Made by a program: the position numbers and the translations under genes. The notes under the pieces are model-generated. The model saw only the letters and a list, made by a program, of their open reading frames with translations. It had not been told where the DNA came from and ran no database searches. A stretch of 64,000 bases of DNA from Blastococcus sp. PRF04-17. Its GTDB lineage: Bacteria; Actinomycetota; Actinomycetes; Mycobacteriales; Geodermatophilaceae. Below are positions 43,867-53,331 of the stretch, piece after piece. The stretch's first letter is position 1. Every line of letters starts with the position of its first letter. The stretch covers positions 2,604,001 to 2,668,000 of the forward strand of contig NZ_CP095412.1 in NCBI RefSeq assembly GCF_023016265.1, written 5' to 3'.

Positions 43867-44410
43867 CGGCCGTTCCCCATGCAGGCGCGTGAAGCTGGGG
43901 ATCGCCGTCGACGCCGGCGGCGGGACATCGCGACTGCTCGGGCCGCGACCGGATTCCCCACGCGGGGTGGAGGTTTGCATGCGCCGACCGTGTCGTGCCG
44001 ACCTCCGGTAGTTCTCCAGTCGGCTCCTTCGCGAAGGCCCTGCCAGGGCAGGCGCGGGCGGCGCTGCGGCGGGTGGCGGCCACCTCCCCGACCGGGGGAC
44101 TACTGGAGGATCACCGGAGGATCCAGCCGCGCCGGCCGATGCTGCGCCATGCCGGTTCCGGTCGAGGGACGCTCGGCGAGCGTGGCCAGCCGGTGATGGT
44201 GGCCGTCGATGCGGTCGCGCAGCTGCGGCTGAACGAATCCCCCGACGTCGACCAGGTCGGTGTAGCTCTCGCCCAGCAGCGGCTCGTGGTGGTCACGTCT
44301 GTGCGGAGCAGGTGCGGGCCGCGCGACGGGGGCCCTCGCAGCAGACCGACCGTGCTGGGGAGACTTTCCGGGGGAGGCTCCGTCCCGTCCACGGACTTGT
44401 CGGGATGCGG
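43867..44410. other. Gap before the transfer block, no firm gene
   Basis: This stretch separates the regulator-like pair at 44.4-45.2 kb from the secretion genes and probably holds their promoter. On the minus strand, about 44290-44102 reads GESYTDLVDVGGFVQPQLRD and ends at a stop near 44100; it could be the tail of a short or broken gene. I see no hairpin or operator I trust. Confidence 0.35.
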
Positions 44411-44665
44411 TCAGGCATGGTCGTTCTGCCGAGGAGCGCCGACGGCGCGCCGCGGCACTCGGTGCTTGTCCAGCACGCGTCGGACCGCGGTCGGGGAACG
44501 GTCGGTCAGCTCGGCGATCTGCCGCAGAGAGCGTCCACCGGCATATTCGGCCAGGACGAAGGACTCCAGCTGCGCCTGCAGCTCCGCACTGAGCACGGTC
44601 CCGGTGCGGGCGGTTCCGGCGAAAGCTGGCAGCGGGCGCAGCTGTGGCCGCGGCGGATAGGGCAC
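44411..44665 (-). CDS. Small helix-turn-helix protein
   Basis: An 84-residue protein whose C-terminal half is a helix-turn-helix (EYAGGRSLRQIAELTDRSPT followed by AVRRVLDKHRVP), as in resolvase tails and WhiA/helix-turn-helix regulators. The basic tail RRAVGAPRQNDHA follows. GTG at 44665 is 6 nt after the stop of the gene upstream. It may regulate the secretion genes that follow. Confidence 0.7.
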   Translation of the reverse strand: MPYPPRPQLRPLPAFAGTARTGTVLSAELQAQLESFVLAEYAGGRSLRQIAELTDRSPTAVRRVLDKHRVPRRAVGAPRQNDHA

Positions 44666-44671
44666 GGCCGG

Positions 44672-45154
44672 TCAGTCGCGGGCCGGCCAGGCGAGGAGCG
44701 GTCCCAGCCGCTCGCCGCCGTCGGAACCGGAGCCGGCCTGGGCCGGGGCGCGCTGGTCGTGGCTGCCGGCAGCGTGCGCGAGGGCGGCGAGCACCAGGCT
44801 CAGGGCGCGGCGGTCCAGGGCCACCGCCACGTCGGCGAGGTCGACCGGTCGGCCGTCGGCGAGGCTGACGGCCACCCGAAGCACCGCCAGCCCTTCCGGG
44901 CTTCTCGGCAGCCGTCCGTCGGCGAGCGCGGCGTCGACCTCCGGCCACTCGATGCGCGCCCACAGCTGTCCGTCGACCGGCTCGGCCTCCACCGTGATCA
45001 ACCCGGCGGCGCGCAGCCGAGCCAGCCAGTACCCGTCGTTGGCCAGCAGCAGCATCGCGGCCTCGGCGGCGTAGTCACCGACCGCGGCACGCAGCAGCGC
45101 AACCTCCACCTCCTCGAGATCGAGGTCGGCGGCGACCGGCTCGATGATCACCAT
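44672..45154 (-). CDS. Unrecognised acidic protein
   Basis: A 160-residue soluble protein starting MVIIEPVAADLDLEEVEVAL. It is helical and acidic (LANDGYWLARLRAAGLITVE; LADVAVALDRRALSLVLAAL) with a Gly/Ser-rich end. No motif recognised. It is transcribed with the helix-turn-helix gene that follows 6 nt later. Confidence 0.65.
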   Translation of the reverse strand: MVIIEPVAADLDLEEVEVALLRAAVGDYAAEAAMLLLANDGYWLARLRAAGLITVEAEPVDGQLWARIEWPEVDAALADGRLPRSPEGLAVLRVAVSLADGRPVDLADVAVALDRRALSLVLAALAHAAGSHDQRAPAQAGSGSDGGERLGPLLAWPARD

Positions 45155-45300
45155 GTCTCTCCCTGCCTCCCCGGACCCCTGCGCCCTTGAGTGTCGCCGG
45201 CAGGTACGACATGCCCGCGCCGGTAGACGTTCCGGTGCCTCCAGCCTGCGGTCGATGGAGGTCGCACGCCTCCCTCGTGGTGGTGATGTCGCGGCGGCCC

Positions 45301-48300
45301 TCATCCGGCGCGGTCGAGGAACTGCCGGCGGGCGCGGTTGATGGTCTCCGCGGTGCTCAGGGGCAGATCCATCTCGTCCTCGCCGTCGTGGATCGTCACG
45401 ATGCGGGCGACGTAGGTCTCTGCTTCGGCGCTGCGGCCCTGGTGGTAGGCGACCCGCATCGCATCCAGCAGGCCCTGTTCGTCATCCGGGGCGACCAGCA
45501 GCGCGGTGGCCGAAGCGGTGGCGGCCGCAGCTACGTCGCCGGCGGTGAGGGCGGCGGTGACGACCTGGTGGGCGACGTCGCAGATGGCCGCGGTGAGCGT
45601 GAGGTCCAGGCCGTCGAGCCACTCGTAGCCAGCCGGGCGCTGATCGAACGGCGGCCCGGATACCAGCTGCAGGGCGGCCAGCAGATCGGGCAGGCCGTCG
45701 TCGCCGCGGACGGCGGCGCGGGCGCGGAGCTGACGGAACAGGTCGGCGTCGACGAGCACGTTCGTCAAGGTGTAGCGGCCGCGGTGGCCGGAGCTGAGGT
45801 GCTTCTCCCCCGTGACCGGGTCGGTGCCCAGCCACGCTCGCGCGCCGGCGGTGACACGGTGAACGTAGGCGCGGGCACTGACCGGGTCGGTCCTGCCGCC
45901 GCGGGCCGGTTGCAGGGCGGTGGCGGCCTCGTCGGCGGTGGCGCCGTGCGGGCGGGTGGCGAGGTAGGCGACCGTCTCTTCGTATCTGCGGCGCAGCCTG
46001 GACCGGGCGGCGGCCGCCTCGTCGCCGTGCGCGCGCAGGATGATCGGACCGAGCAGGGTCAGCCGCGGCCGGGTGCAGTCGGGATCCCACCAGTCGGCGA
46101 GGTCGCGGTCGAGCTGGCCGAGGTCGTCCTCGATCTGTCGTCGCAGTTCCACGGGGGTACGGTCGGCCGGTCGCCCAAGTCCAGGCGCCTCGACGCCATC
46201 GCTGACCGTCGACGGCGGTCCGGTGTGGGTGTCGTTCGGCCCCCGCGGCGTCGAGTCGCGTGCCGCAGCCCGGAAGAACTGGCGTCGCGCCGGCCCCGAG
46301 CCCGGCCGCTGGGCTGGCGGTGCGGTGGGCTCCGGAGAGCACACGTCCTCCCGGAGGGCGCCGGCGGCGTCGGTAAACATCTGCCAGGGACGCTCGCCGT
46401 CGCCGGCGGGGATGGGCGCGTCGCCGGTGTCGCGTTCGAAGGCCATCAGCGTGGCGATGTCGCTGGCCTGGCGGGCGGTCAGCTGGGGTGCCGGGAGCCG
46501 TAATCCGAGTGCGGGGACCAGGAGGGATCCGTCGTCGGTCAGAGTGATCAGCCACTGGCCCGCGGCCTGCGTCCGTTCGACGCCGAGCACCATCGCGACC
46601 GCTGCGCGCCGCTCCCGCTCCCCCAGCACGGCGGCGGCCTGGGCCGGCTCACCGCCGTCCCGACCCAGCTCGTGGGGAGCAAGGACGACGTGGGGCATCC
46701 AGCCGTCTCCGGCTCCGGCTCGCAGCCGCCCGTCCAGCACGTCGTCGGTGCGGCGCTCGGCAGCCTCCCGCAGGGCGCCGTGCAGCCTGGGATCAGCGGC
46801 GGTATCGACCGGTTGGATCCGGTGGGGTGCCAGGTCGAGCAGTTCCTCGCCGAACCCGACGGTGGTCACGGTGAGCAGGTCCGACCAGCCGTTGACGGCC
46901 AACTCGGCGGCCAGGTGCCGAGCGAAGTCCGTCCGGCGGTCGGCCAGTCCGGTCACGTACACGGCGCCGAGGCGTTCCAGGTCGAGCAGCCAACGGTCGC
47001 CACCGTCGGTCCCGATGGTGACCAGAGTCGGATATGGCGCCAGACGAGCCCGGGCCACTTCGGTGGCCACGCCGGTGTCCCGGTCCAGCCGCACGAACCA
47101 CCACAGGCCGGTGTCGTCGGCGGTCCACGGTTCAGGCGGGGGACGGTCGGCCGGGGCGTACAGCCGCAGCTCGAGCCGGCCGCCATTCAGTCGGGCGGCG
47201 ACGACGTCGGGCAGCCGCCCGTCCGGATCCGCGGAGATCCGGACGGCCAGGCCGCGCAGCGCCAGGTCGAGAGCGGCGTAGTCGGCCGTACCCGCGTCGG
47301 CCGCCGAGGTGACGACCGTCTGCGTGGTCGACAGCCCCTTCGGGAGGGGGATCAGCCGTCGGCCGGGGCGGCGGCGGCGCAGCCGCTGGCGGCGGTGCGC
47401 CAGCCACGTCGCGCCCACACCTGCGGCGAGCAGTGCCCCGCTGCCGGCGAGAACGGCCGCCAGTTCCGCCGGGAACTGGTCCTCGTCGGCATCGAGGGCA
47501 TCGCCGTCGGCTGCCGACTGCACCGGTTCCTCGGGGGGACTCTGCGATGTCGGCGAGGCGGCGGGGGTCGATGTGGGCTCCGCCGGCACGGCTGGCTCGT
47601 CCTCATGCGGCGGGGGTGGCGGCGGTGCCTCCTCCGCCGGTGGTTCGGGGGTGGCCGGCGGACGAGAGCCAGCGGCTGCCGGGTCCACGGGTGGGAGGTC
47701 GAGGACCTGCCCGGGGAGGATCAGGTGCGGGTCGGTGAATCGGCCGCCGCCGGGCAGCGGTTCGCCGGCGTTGAGGTCGAAGATCGGCTGCCAATGCTCC
47801 AGGCCGTGCTGCTCGGCGATCTCGGTGAGGGTGTCGCCGGGCTGGACGACGACCTCGCCGTCGGCCGGCTCGGTCTCGGAAAAGGTGGCGTCGGGCGGGA
47901 GGACCAGGACCCAACCGGGGCGGATCAGCCCCGGATCGGTGAGGGTTGCGCCGTCGGGCTGGGGCCGGCCGCGGTTGAGGTCGAGGAGCTCCTCGAACCG
48001 CGTCCAGTCGCCCAGGTAGCGGGCGGCGATGCGGCCGAGGGTGTCGCGTGGCTGCACCGTGTAGGTGGAGCCGGCCGCGGCCTGCGGGGTCGGCGGGGAC
48101 TCCGGTTCCGGTTCCAGTGCGGGCGGCGGCTCGTCGTGGCCACCCGGCTGCTCGGCGACGACCGGCGGGCCGGCCAGGGCCGGGGCGGCGAGCAGCGGTG
48201 CGCTCCCGACGCCGAGGACGGCGGCCACGAGCAGGCCGGCCAGCTGCTGGGGAGCCGCCAGGCCGGGCAGCCGCAGCGGTGGCAGGCCGCGCAGCTGGCT

Positions 48301-48558
48301 GACGAGCTCGACGACCACCGACAGGGCGAAGCACGCCCATGCGACCCAGCCGATCACCGCGAGCAGCCCGAGGAAGACCACGCCGGTGTCCGGTCCGCTC
48401 AGAGCAGCGGTGATCTGCGCCCAGGAGGGGACGTCGTCGGGCAGGTAGGCGCCGCCGAGCCGCCCCAGTCCGATCGGAACGCCGAGGACGGCGGTCACCA
48501 GCACCAGCAGGGCGAGCAGGCGACGCAGCGGATCGAGGCTTCGCCGTTGGTTGGTCAT
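45301..48558 (-). CDS. Membrane protein with LysM repeats and a BTAD-type domain
   Basis: A 1085-residue protein. Three or four membrane helices lie within 1-125 (LLALLVLVTAVLGVPIGLG; GVVFLGLLAVIGWVAWACFA). Two LysM peptidoglycan-binding repeats follow: YTVQPRDTLGRIAARYLGDW near 160 and VVVQPGDTLTEIAEQHGLEH near 233. After a Pro/Glu-rich linker and another membrane helix (about 370-392) comes a cytoplasmic region ending in a bacterial transcriptional activator (BTAD/TPR-like) domain (ATASATALLVAPDDEQGLLD followed by AMRVAYHQGR). The type is common in actinobacterial Tad/conjugation clusters; a link between the wall and gene control is a guess. ATG at 48558 overlaps the TadG-like stop. Confidence 0.8.
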   Translation of the reverse strand: MTNQRRSLDPLRRLLALLVLVTAVLGVPIGLGRLGGAYLPDDVPSWAQITAALSGPDTGVVFLGLLAVIGWVAWACFALSVVVELVSQLRGLPPLRLPGLAAPQQLAGLLVAAVLGVGSAPLLAAPALAGPPVVAEQPGGHDEPPPALEPEPESPPTPQAAAGSTYTVQPRDTLGRIAARYLGDWTRFEELLDLNRGRPQPDGATLTDPGLIRPGWVLVLPPDATFSETEPADGEVVVQPGDTLTEIAEQHGLEHWQPIFDLNAGEPLPGGGRFTDPHLILPGQVLDLPPVDPAAAGSRPPATPEPPAEEAPPPPPPHEDEPAVPAEPTSTPAASPTSQSPPEEPVQSAADGDALDADEDQFPAELAAVLAGSGALLAAGVGATWLAHRRQRLRRRRPGRRLIPLPKGLSTTQTVVTSAADAGTADYAALDLALRGLAVRISADPDGRLPDVVAARLNGGRLELRLYAPADRPPPEPWTADDTGLWWFVRLDRDTGVATEVARARLAPYPTLVTIGTDGGDRWLLDLERLGAVYVTGLADRRTDFARHLAAELAVNGWSDLLTVTTVGFGEELLDLAPHRIQPVDTAADPRLHGALREAAERRTDDVLDGRLRAGAGDGWMPHVVLAPHELGRDGGEPAQAAAVLGERERRAAVAMVLGVERTQAAGQWLITLTDDGSLLVPALGLRLPAPQLTARQASDIATLMAFERDTGDAPIPAGDGERPWQMFTDAAGALREDVCSPEPTAPPAQRPGSGPARRQFFRAAARDSTPRGPNDTHTGPPSTVSDGVEAPGLGRPADRTPVELRRQIEDDLGQLDRDLADWWDPDCTRPRLTLLGPIILRAHGDEAAAARSRLRRRYEETVAYLATRPHGATADEAATALQPARGGRTDPVSARAYVHRVTAGARAWLGTDPVTGEKHLSSGHRGRYTLTNVLVDADLFRQLRARAAVRGDDGLPDLLAALQLVSGPPFDQRPAGYEWLDGLDLTLTAAICDVAHQVVTAALTAGDVAAAATASATALLVAPDDEQGLLDAMRVAYHQGRSAEAETYVARIVTIHDGEDEMDLPLSTAETINRARRQFLDRAG

Positions 48559-48986
48559 GGGCCCGCTCCGCCGTTCTGGTCGTCTGTGACGAGCTCGGCG
48601 GTGCCGATGCCCTCCACGGTGAACGTGGAGATGCCAATCAGGCCGAGGAAGATGGTCGGCTGGGAGATTCTCGTGGTTACCTGCAGGGTGTCGCCGTCGA
48701 CGACGCTCACCTGCCCCTCGACGCCGTTGCGATCGAGGTAGTTCTGCGCCGCGGCAACTGCGGCGATCGGCTCGACTCGCACCTGCCCGGCGAGGGCGGC
48801 GGAGACGTCGAGCGCCTGTCCGCCGGCCCGGGCGGCCTCGTCGGCGACCGCGTTGGCCCGCTGGGTGGCGGCCACCTTGGCGCCACCGTCGACGGCCAAG
48901 CCGATGATCAGTAGCAGCCCGGGGACAAGGACGGCCACGAAGACGGCGATGGACCCGCGTTCGGCGTCCCACTGTCGGAGGCTCAT
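48555..48986 (-). CDS. TadG/TadE-like pilus assembly protein
   Basis: A 143-residue protein with a short N-terminus ending ERGSIAVF, then a membrane helix (VFVAVLVPGLLLIIGLAVDG), as in TadG/TadE minor pilins. The outside part is short (QNYLDRNGVEGQVSVVDGDT). ATGA overlaps join it to the next TadE-like gene and to the LysM gene. Confidence 0.75.
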   Translation of the reverse strand: MSLRQWDAERGSIAVFVAVLVPGLLLIIGLAVDGGAKVAATQRANAVADEAARAGGQALDVSAALAGQVRVEPIAAVAAAQNYLDRNGVEGQVSVVDGDTLQVTTRISQPTIFLGLIGISTFTVEGIGTAELVTDDQNGGAGP

Positions 48987-49408
48987 CGTTCGCGGTAGGC
49001 GTCGACGGGACTGGTGAAGGAGGCTTCGACGGTCACGGCCCCAGGCAGCCCGGACGCCAGCAAATCCGCCATGCCGACCACGCAGGTGATCGACACGTTG
49101 ACGTCGCCGGGCTGACCGAGCGGCGCCTGAAAGCCGGCAGTGTCGACGTCGACGGTGGTGCGCTGGCAGCGCACGTCCTGGGCGGCCAATGTGCGATCGG
49201 CCTGCGTTGCGGCCGAGGACGCCGCGGTGGCCGGGTCGCGGGCCAGCGATGCTTCCCGGGCGGCCGCACGGGCGGCTGCCTCGACGGCGCTCTCGGCGAT
49301 CTGGGTGCGTCCGGCAACGAGGGCGAAAGACAGCAGAAGGAGCAGCGCCGGGGCCAGCAGCGCCAGCTCGACCGACACCGACCCCCGCTCCCCGATGTGC
49401 GCGCTCAT
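48983..49408 (-). CDS. TadE-like pseudopilin
   Basis: A 141-residue protein beginning MSAHIGERGSVSVELALLAP, the classic TadE start with the Glu after the processing site, then a membrane helix. Two Cys residues (near 89 and 118) may form a disulfide in the outer domain. ATG at 49408 overlaps the upstream TadE gene stop as ATGA. Confidence 0.8.
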   Translation of the reverse strand: MSAHIGERGSVSVELALLAPALLLLLSFALVAGRTQIAESAVEAAARAAAREASLARDPATAASSAATQADRTLAAQDVRCQRTTVDVDTAGFQAPLGQPGDVNVSITCVVGMADLLASGLPGAVTVEASFTSPVDAYRER

Positions 49409-49857
49409 GGCGTGGGCCGTTCGACCGGGCCGACGGCGGTCTGGGTCACCGACCAGCCGGACAGGCCGGGGAAGAGGCTGAGCGAGGTGCCGGTCACGGT
49501 CACCTCGATGCTGGCCGGCGAGCCGGTCACGTTCACGTCCGGGGCGGTGAGCAGATCCTGCGCGGTCTGGTCGAGAAAGCCCTCGGCCGCGGACTGGGCG
49601 CGGTCGGTCGAGGCGGGCTGCACCCGGCCCTCCCGGGCGCCCTCTTGCGCGGCGCCCAGCGCGATCGAGCGGGCGTAGAACCACAGCGCCGCCTGGATCA
49701 GCGTCATGACCAGCAGCAGGACCACCGGGAAGGTGATCGCCAGCTCCACCGACGCCGCGCCGCGCTCCCCGGACAGCCGTCGGCGCCGCCGGCTGCCACG
49801 GGGAGGGCCAGGGCGGGACGGCGGCGCGGGGCCGCGTGCGCCGGCGGGGCGGGCCAC
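49405..49857 (-). CDS. TadE-like pseudopilin
   Basis: A 150-residue TadE-like protein. The arginine-rich leader (about 1-30) is followed by SGERGAASVELAITFPVVLL and a membrane helix, then IALGAAQEGAREGRVQPAST, typical of TadE. The ORF start at 49857 may be too early, since only the region from about residue 30 is conserved. It follows the Flp-like pilin gene. Confidence 0.8.
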   Translation of the reverse strand: MARPAGARGPAPPSRPGPPRGSRRRRRLSGERGAASVELAITFPVVLLLVMTLIQAALWFYARSIALGAAQEGAREGRVQPASTDRAQSAAEGFLDQTAQDLLTAPDVNVTGSPASIEVTVTGTSLSLFPGLSGWSVTQTAVGPVERPTP

Positions 49858-49865
49858 GGGGCCGG

Positions 49866-50063
49866 CTACTGGATCTGGGACGAGCGGGACGTGACCGCGT
49901 TGGCGATCACCGCCACGAGAGCGATGGCGATGCCGACCAGCGCCACGGTGATGATCACCTGCTCGACCGACAGCGAGCCCCGCTCGGGTTCTGCGCGGAC
50001 ATCGCGGAGCCGCTCTCGCAGCGCCGCGGCGAGGGCGGTCAGGGTGCTGATCAGGGGTGTCAT
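49866..50063 (-). CDS. Flp-like pilin
   Basis: A 65-residue protein with a charged start, the processing-type segment ERGSLSVEQV and one membrane helix (VIITVALVGIAIALVAVIAN) near the C-terminus, as in Flp/Fap prepilins. Its place between tadC and tadE genes supports the role as the major pilus subunit. ATG at 50063. Confidence 0.75.
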   Translation of the reverse strand: MTPLISTLTALAAALRERLRDVRAEPERGSLSVEQVIITVALVGIAIALVAVIANAVTSRSSQIQ

Positions 50064-50090
50064 TGGAGTCCCTTCAACGCGGGCGCGTGG

Positions 50091-51005
50091 TCACGTGGCC
50101 ATGAGTCGGGCTAGGGCCGGATAGAGGAACAGCAGCAGAAAGGCAATAGACAGCAGCGCTACCGGGGCGGTCAGCTTCTCGCTGGCGGTGTTGGCCGCGG
50201 CCTCCTCCTCGGCCAGCAGCTGCACCCGCAGCGACTGCGCGCGGGCCCGCAGCGTCGGGGCGATCGAGGCGCCCTCCACGGCGGCGACCGCGGCGATGTC
50301 GGCGACGTCGGCCAGCTCCCCCACTCCGGTGTCGGCGGCCATCCGGCGCAGGCCGTCCCACGGTGCCTCACCCGCCAGCCGGGCGGCGACCAGCGCGTCG
50401 GTGATCCGTCGGAACACCCAGCCTTCCCCCACGCCGGCGGCACGCTCCAGGGCGATGGTGGGGCCCTCGCTGGCGTCGCGGCGCAGGCTGACCAGGTCCA
50501 GGTAGGAACACAACGCCCGGCGCATCTGCCCACGAGCCTCGGCGGCCTGGTCACGCACGATGAGGTCGACGATGAAAAAGAGGACGACGGCCAGTGCCAG
50601 CGACCCGGCCACCGGCACCACCACGGGCAGCCGGACGCCGATCATCCCGAGCACCGCGGTCAGCAGTGGCACGACGACCGCGCCGAACGCGGCGAGGCCG
50701 ACCTTGCGGGCGGCGTAGCCCTCCGGCGTCCACCCGATCAACGCCAGCGCCTGGGACGGCCCTCGCAACGCGCCGGCGGGCAGCCGGGCCGCGGCCCAGG
50801 CGCCGGCGCGGCCGGCCGCCCGTGCCCACCGGTCGCTCCTCGGCGGCATCAAACCGACCGAAACAGGCGCCGGGCGCCCGTCGAGACGGGCCAGCGCGTC
50901 GGCCAGCCGCGGCTGGTCGACCACCAGGACGGCCCGCAGCAGCAGAAACGCTCCGAGTCCGACGAGCGCGCCGCAGCCGATCAGCCACATCTGGGGGCCG
51001 CTCAC
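50091..51005 (-). CDS. tadC: TadC-like pilus membrane protein
   Basis: A 304-residue type II secretion F-domain protein. The N-terminal helix (WLIGCGALVGLGAFLLLRAV) is followed by two central membrane helices (about 105-150), the T2SSF domain (SYLDLVSLRRDASEGPTIAL followed by ERAAGVGEG) and a C-terminal helix (LLSIAFLLLFLYPALARLM). It forms the Tad inner-membrane platform with TadB. The GTG at 51005 overlaps the tadB stop. Confidence 0.85.
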   Translation of the reverse strand: MSGPQMWLIGCGALVGLGAFLLLRAVLVVDQPRLADALARLDGRPAPVSVGLMPPRSDRWARAAGRAGAWAAARLPAGALRGPSQALALIGWTPEGYAARKVGLAAFGAVVVPLLTAVLGMIGVRLPVVVPVAGSLALAVVLFFIVDLIVRDQAAEARGQMRRALCSYLDLVSLRRDASEGPTIALERAAGVGEGWVFRRITDALVAARLAGEAPWDGLRRMAADTGVGELADVADIAAVAAVEGASIAPTLRARAQSLRVQLLAEEEAAANTASEKLTAPVALLSIAFLLLFLYPALARLMAT

Positions 51006-51916
51006 CGGGCCGGCACCTCCTCCGGCTCGAGACTGGCAGTCCGCCCTCCGCGGTCAGAGTCGACCAGAAAACGGACCGGCGGCGCCGGCGCGGTGAGCCG
51101 GCGCATCCACAGCAGGCAGCCCACCATGAGCGCAGCGATGACCGCCAGGACCAGCTGCCCCAGCCCGGTGCCGTAGGGGGCCAAGTAGTCGCCGTTGAGC
51201 GCGGCCAGCCCCGCCGCGGCGACCGTGATCAGCAGCAGCCAGCGGGCATTGGCCCGCGGTTTGGCGCGGTCGGCCTCGATCTTGCGGCGCATGGTGACCT
51301 CCTCGGTGAGGCTTCCCGCCAGCTCGGTCAGCACCCGCGCCAGCCCCGGTCCGCGCAGCTCCGCACCGAGCAGCAGGGCAGCGACGACCAGATCCCCGGC
51401 GGCGTCGTCGAGGTCGTCGGCGAAGGCCCGCAGCGCCCGGGACGTCGGCCAGCGCGCCTGCAGCCGCGCGGCCAGCGCCGCCACTTCCGCCGCGATCGGC
51501 TCGGGGACGGTGCGCGCGGAGCGGATCAGCGTCTGCTCCAGGCCGCCGCCGGCGGCCAGCACGTCGGAGGCGCGCCGCACCCACTCCTGCAGCGCCTCCA
51601 GCCGCTCCACCGCGGCGTTGCCGGCGGAGAACTGCGCCAGCAGCCACGGCACGCCGACCACCGCCAGCCCGGCCAGCACACCGCCGACCGGCCACCCGGA
51701 GGCCAGCCACACCACCCCCGCCGCCACGCCGCCGGCCACCCACAGCACCCGTTGTCGCCGCGATGTCTGACGCTCAGCGAGCCCCGTCGGACGCAACCTG
51801 CGCCGCCTCGGCGGACGGGCCGGGGCCGCGGCGGCGGTGACCGCATGCGCGGCCAGCAGCAGGCCACCCGCCAGCAGCGCTCCGCACGCGCCGGCCAGCA
51901 ATCCCGTGCCGCTCAC
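51002..51916 (-). CDS. tadB: TadB-like pilus membrane protein
   Basis: A 304-residue T2SSF-domain protein pairing with TadC. Membrane helices lie near 5-27, 53-90 and 220-275. The F-domain signature is RASDVLAAGGGLEQTLIRSA and later ALLLGAELRGPGLARVLTEL. The GTG at 51916 overlaps the tadA stop as GTGA; an earlier in-frame ATG would extend into tadA with low-complexity sequence and is rejected. Confidence 0.85.
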   Translation of the reverse strand: MSGTGLLAGACGALLAGGLLLAAHAVTAAAAPARPPRRRRLRPTGLAERQTSRRQRVLWVAGGVAAGVVWLASGWPVGGVLAGLAVVGVPWLLAQFSAGNAAVERLEALQEWVRRASDVLAAGGGLEQTLIRSARTVPEPIAAEVAALAARLQARWPTSRALRAFADDLDDAAGDLVVAALLLGAELRGPGLARVLTELAGSLTEEVTMRRKIEADRAKPRANARWLLLITVAAAGLAALNGDYLAPYGTGLGQLVLAVIAALMVGCLLWMRRLTAPAPPVRFLVDSDRGGRTASLEPEEVPAR

Positions 51917-53331
51917 CGTCGTCCCCCAACGGCGCCCGGCCAGTGACCCCGGCCAGGCCGCAGCCAGCCGGGATCGAAGCCGACCCGGACGTAGTCGGCC
52001 AAGTCCACCGGATCGTGCTCGGGCACCGCGCGACCGTCCGGACCGGGTGCGAACACCTCGGTGACCGCCGGGCGCCCGCCCTCCCCGATGCCGTTGCACT
52101 CGAGGACCTGGCTGACGAACCGCTGGCGCTCACCCCCGATCCACCGCTCATCCACAGTCGCGATGTGGACGAGCAGGTCGACCGCCGACGCGCACGACCG
52201 GTAGGCATGCTCCGGGGTGACCGCGGCGCGGCCGCGCATGCACAGGTTGGCCAGCCGCTCGAACGCGTGGTGCGCCGAGCGGGCGTGCAAGGTGCAGGCC
52301 GAACCGCCCTCGCCGGCCTCCATCACCTCGATCAGCGGCCAGGCCTCCTCGCCGCGCACCTCCCCCAGCCACACCCGGGACACGTTCATCACCAGCGCCT
52401 GCTCGACCAGCTCGGTCAGCGTCACCTCACCCAGCCGGCGGCCGTCCGGGCCGCGCTCCCCGGTGCCCTCCCGGGCCTCGAACGGCACCACCCGCGGATG
52501 TCGGTCGGGCAGCTCGTGCAGCAGCAGCTCGAAATGCTTCTCGATCGTGGCCAGGTTCTCGCGCACCGGCAGCTCGTTCGCCAGCGCCCGCAGCATCAGC
52601 GTCTTGCCCGCGGCCTGGGCGCCGGTGACCACGATGTTCTTGCGCGCCCGCACCGCAGCGCGGAGGAGCTCCGCCAGCGGCCGGTCGATCGCCTTCAGTT
52701 CCACCAGGTCGTCGAGGGCGACGTTGCGGATCCGGTGCCGGCGAATCACCAGCTGCGGCCGCGGCACCGTCGCGATCACCGCCGCCAACCGCGACCCGTC
52801 CGGCAACCGCATGGTCAGCAGCGGGCTCGCCGTGGTCAGCGTCCGCTCGGATCGGCCCAGCCGGGCAGCAATGTGCTGCAGCTGGCGGACCAGGTCCTCG
52901 TCGGAGTCGGCGACCGGACCGACGCGGACATCCCGGCCGTCTGCGTAGCCGACCCACACGTTGTCGTACCCGTGCGCCTCGATGTTCTCCACCAGCGGGT
53001 CGTCCACGTAGGGCTGCAGCCGGCCCAGCCCGAACTGGGCAGCGAACACCGCCCCGGCGATCGCCCGCTCCTCTGCCGCCGACGGCACCGCCTGCCCGGC
53101 CCGCATCCGCTCCCGCACCAGCTCATCGATCCCGTCGGCAATCAGCGTGCGTGCCAGCTCCTGCTGCGCCACCGAGCTGAGCGTCGGGCGGCGCTTGAGC
53201 TCCTCGGCCAGCGCGGACGCCGTCGCCTCGTGCAGCCGGCGCACCAGCGTCCAATCCACCGCGTCCTGCGATGCATCAAGTCGTGGAGCCGCGGTCCCGG
53301 GGCCGAGGAAATCGGTGAGGTCAGCGGACAC
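51913..53331 (-). CDS. tadA: TadA/CpaF-type secretion ATPase
   Basis: A 472-residue VirB11/TadA ATPase driving pilus assembly. Walker A is VVTGAQAAGKTLMLRAL and Walker B is SRVWLGEVRGEEAWPLIEVM, with the His box GGSACTLHARSAHHAF. The N-terminal domain contains FGLGRLQPYVDDPLVENIEA. GTG at 53331 (MSADLTDFLGPGTAAP) is chosen; an ATG at 53361 would overlap tadZ by 41 nt. It is the motor of the tadZABC operon. Confidence 0.9.
   Translation of the reverse strand: MSADLTDFLGPGTAAPRLDASQDAVDWTLVRRLHEATASALAEELKRRPTLSSVAQQELARTLIADGIDELVRERMRAGQAVPSAAEERAIAGAVFAAQFGLGRLQPYVDDPLVENIEAHGYDNVWVGYADGRDVRVGPVADSDEDLVRQLQHIAARLGRSERTLTTASPLLTMRLPDGSRLAAVIATVPRPQLVIRRHRIRNVALDDLVELKAIDRPLAELLRAAVRARKNIVVTGAQAAGKTLMLRALANELPVRENLATIEKHFELLLHELPDRHPRVVPFEAREGTGERGPDGRRLGEVTLTELVEQALVMNVSRVWLGEVRGEEAWPLIEVMEAGEGGSACTLHARSAHHAFERLANLCMRGRAAVTPEHAYRSCASAVDLLVHIATVDERWIGGERQRFVSQVLECNGIGEGGRPAVTEVFAPGPDGRAVPEHDPVDLADYVRVGFDPGWLRPGRGHWPGAVGGRR

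Noticed and set aside
45301-48972. A 1223-residue protein beginning at 48972
   Set aside because: The first 138 residues overlap the TadG-like gene in another frame and are low complexity. ATG at 48558 starts a clean membrane helix.
51917-52099. An earlier tadB start at 52099
   Set aside because: It would lie within tadA and adds an arginine-glycine stretch without similarity. GTG at 51916 overlaps the tadA stop normally.
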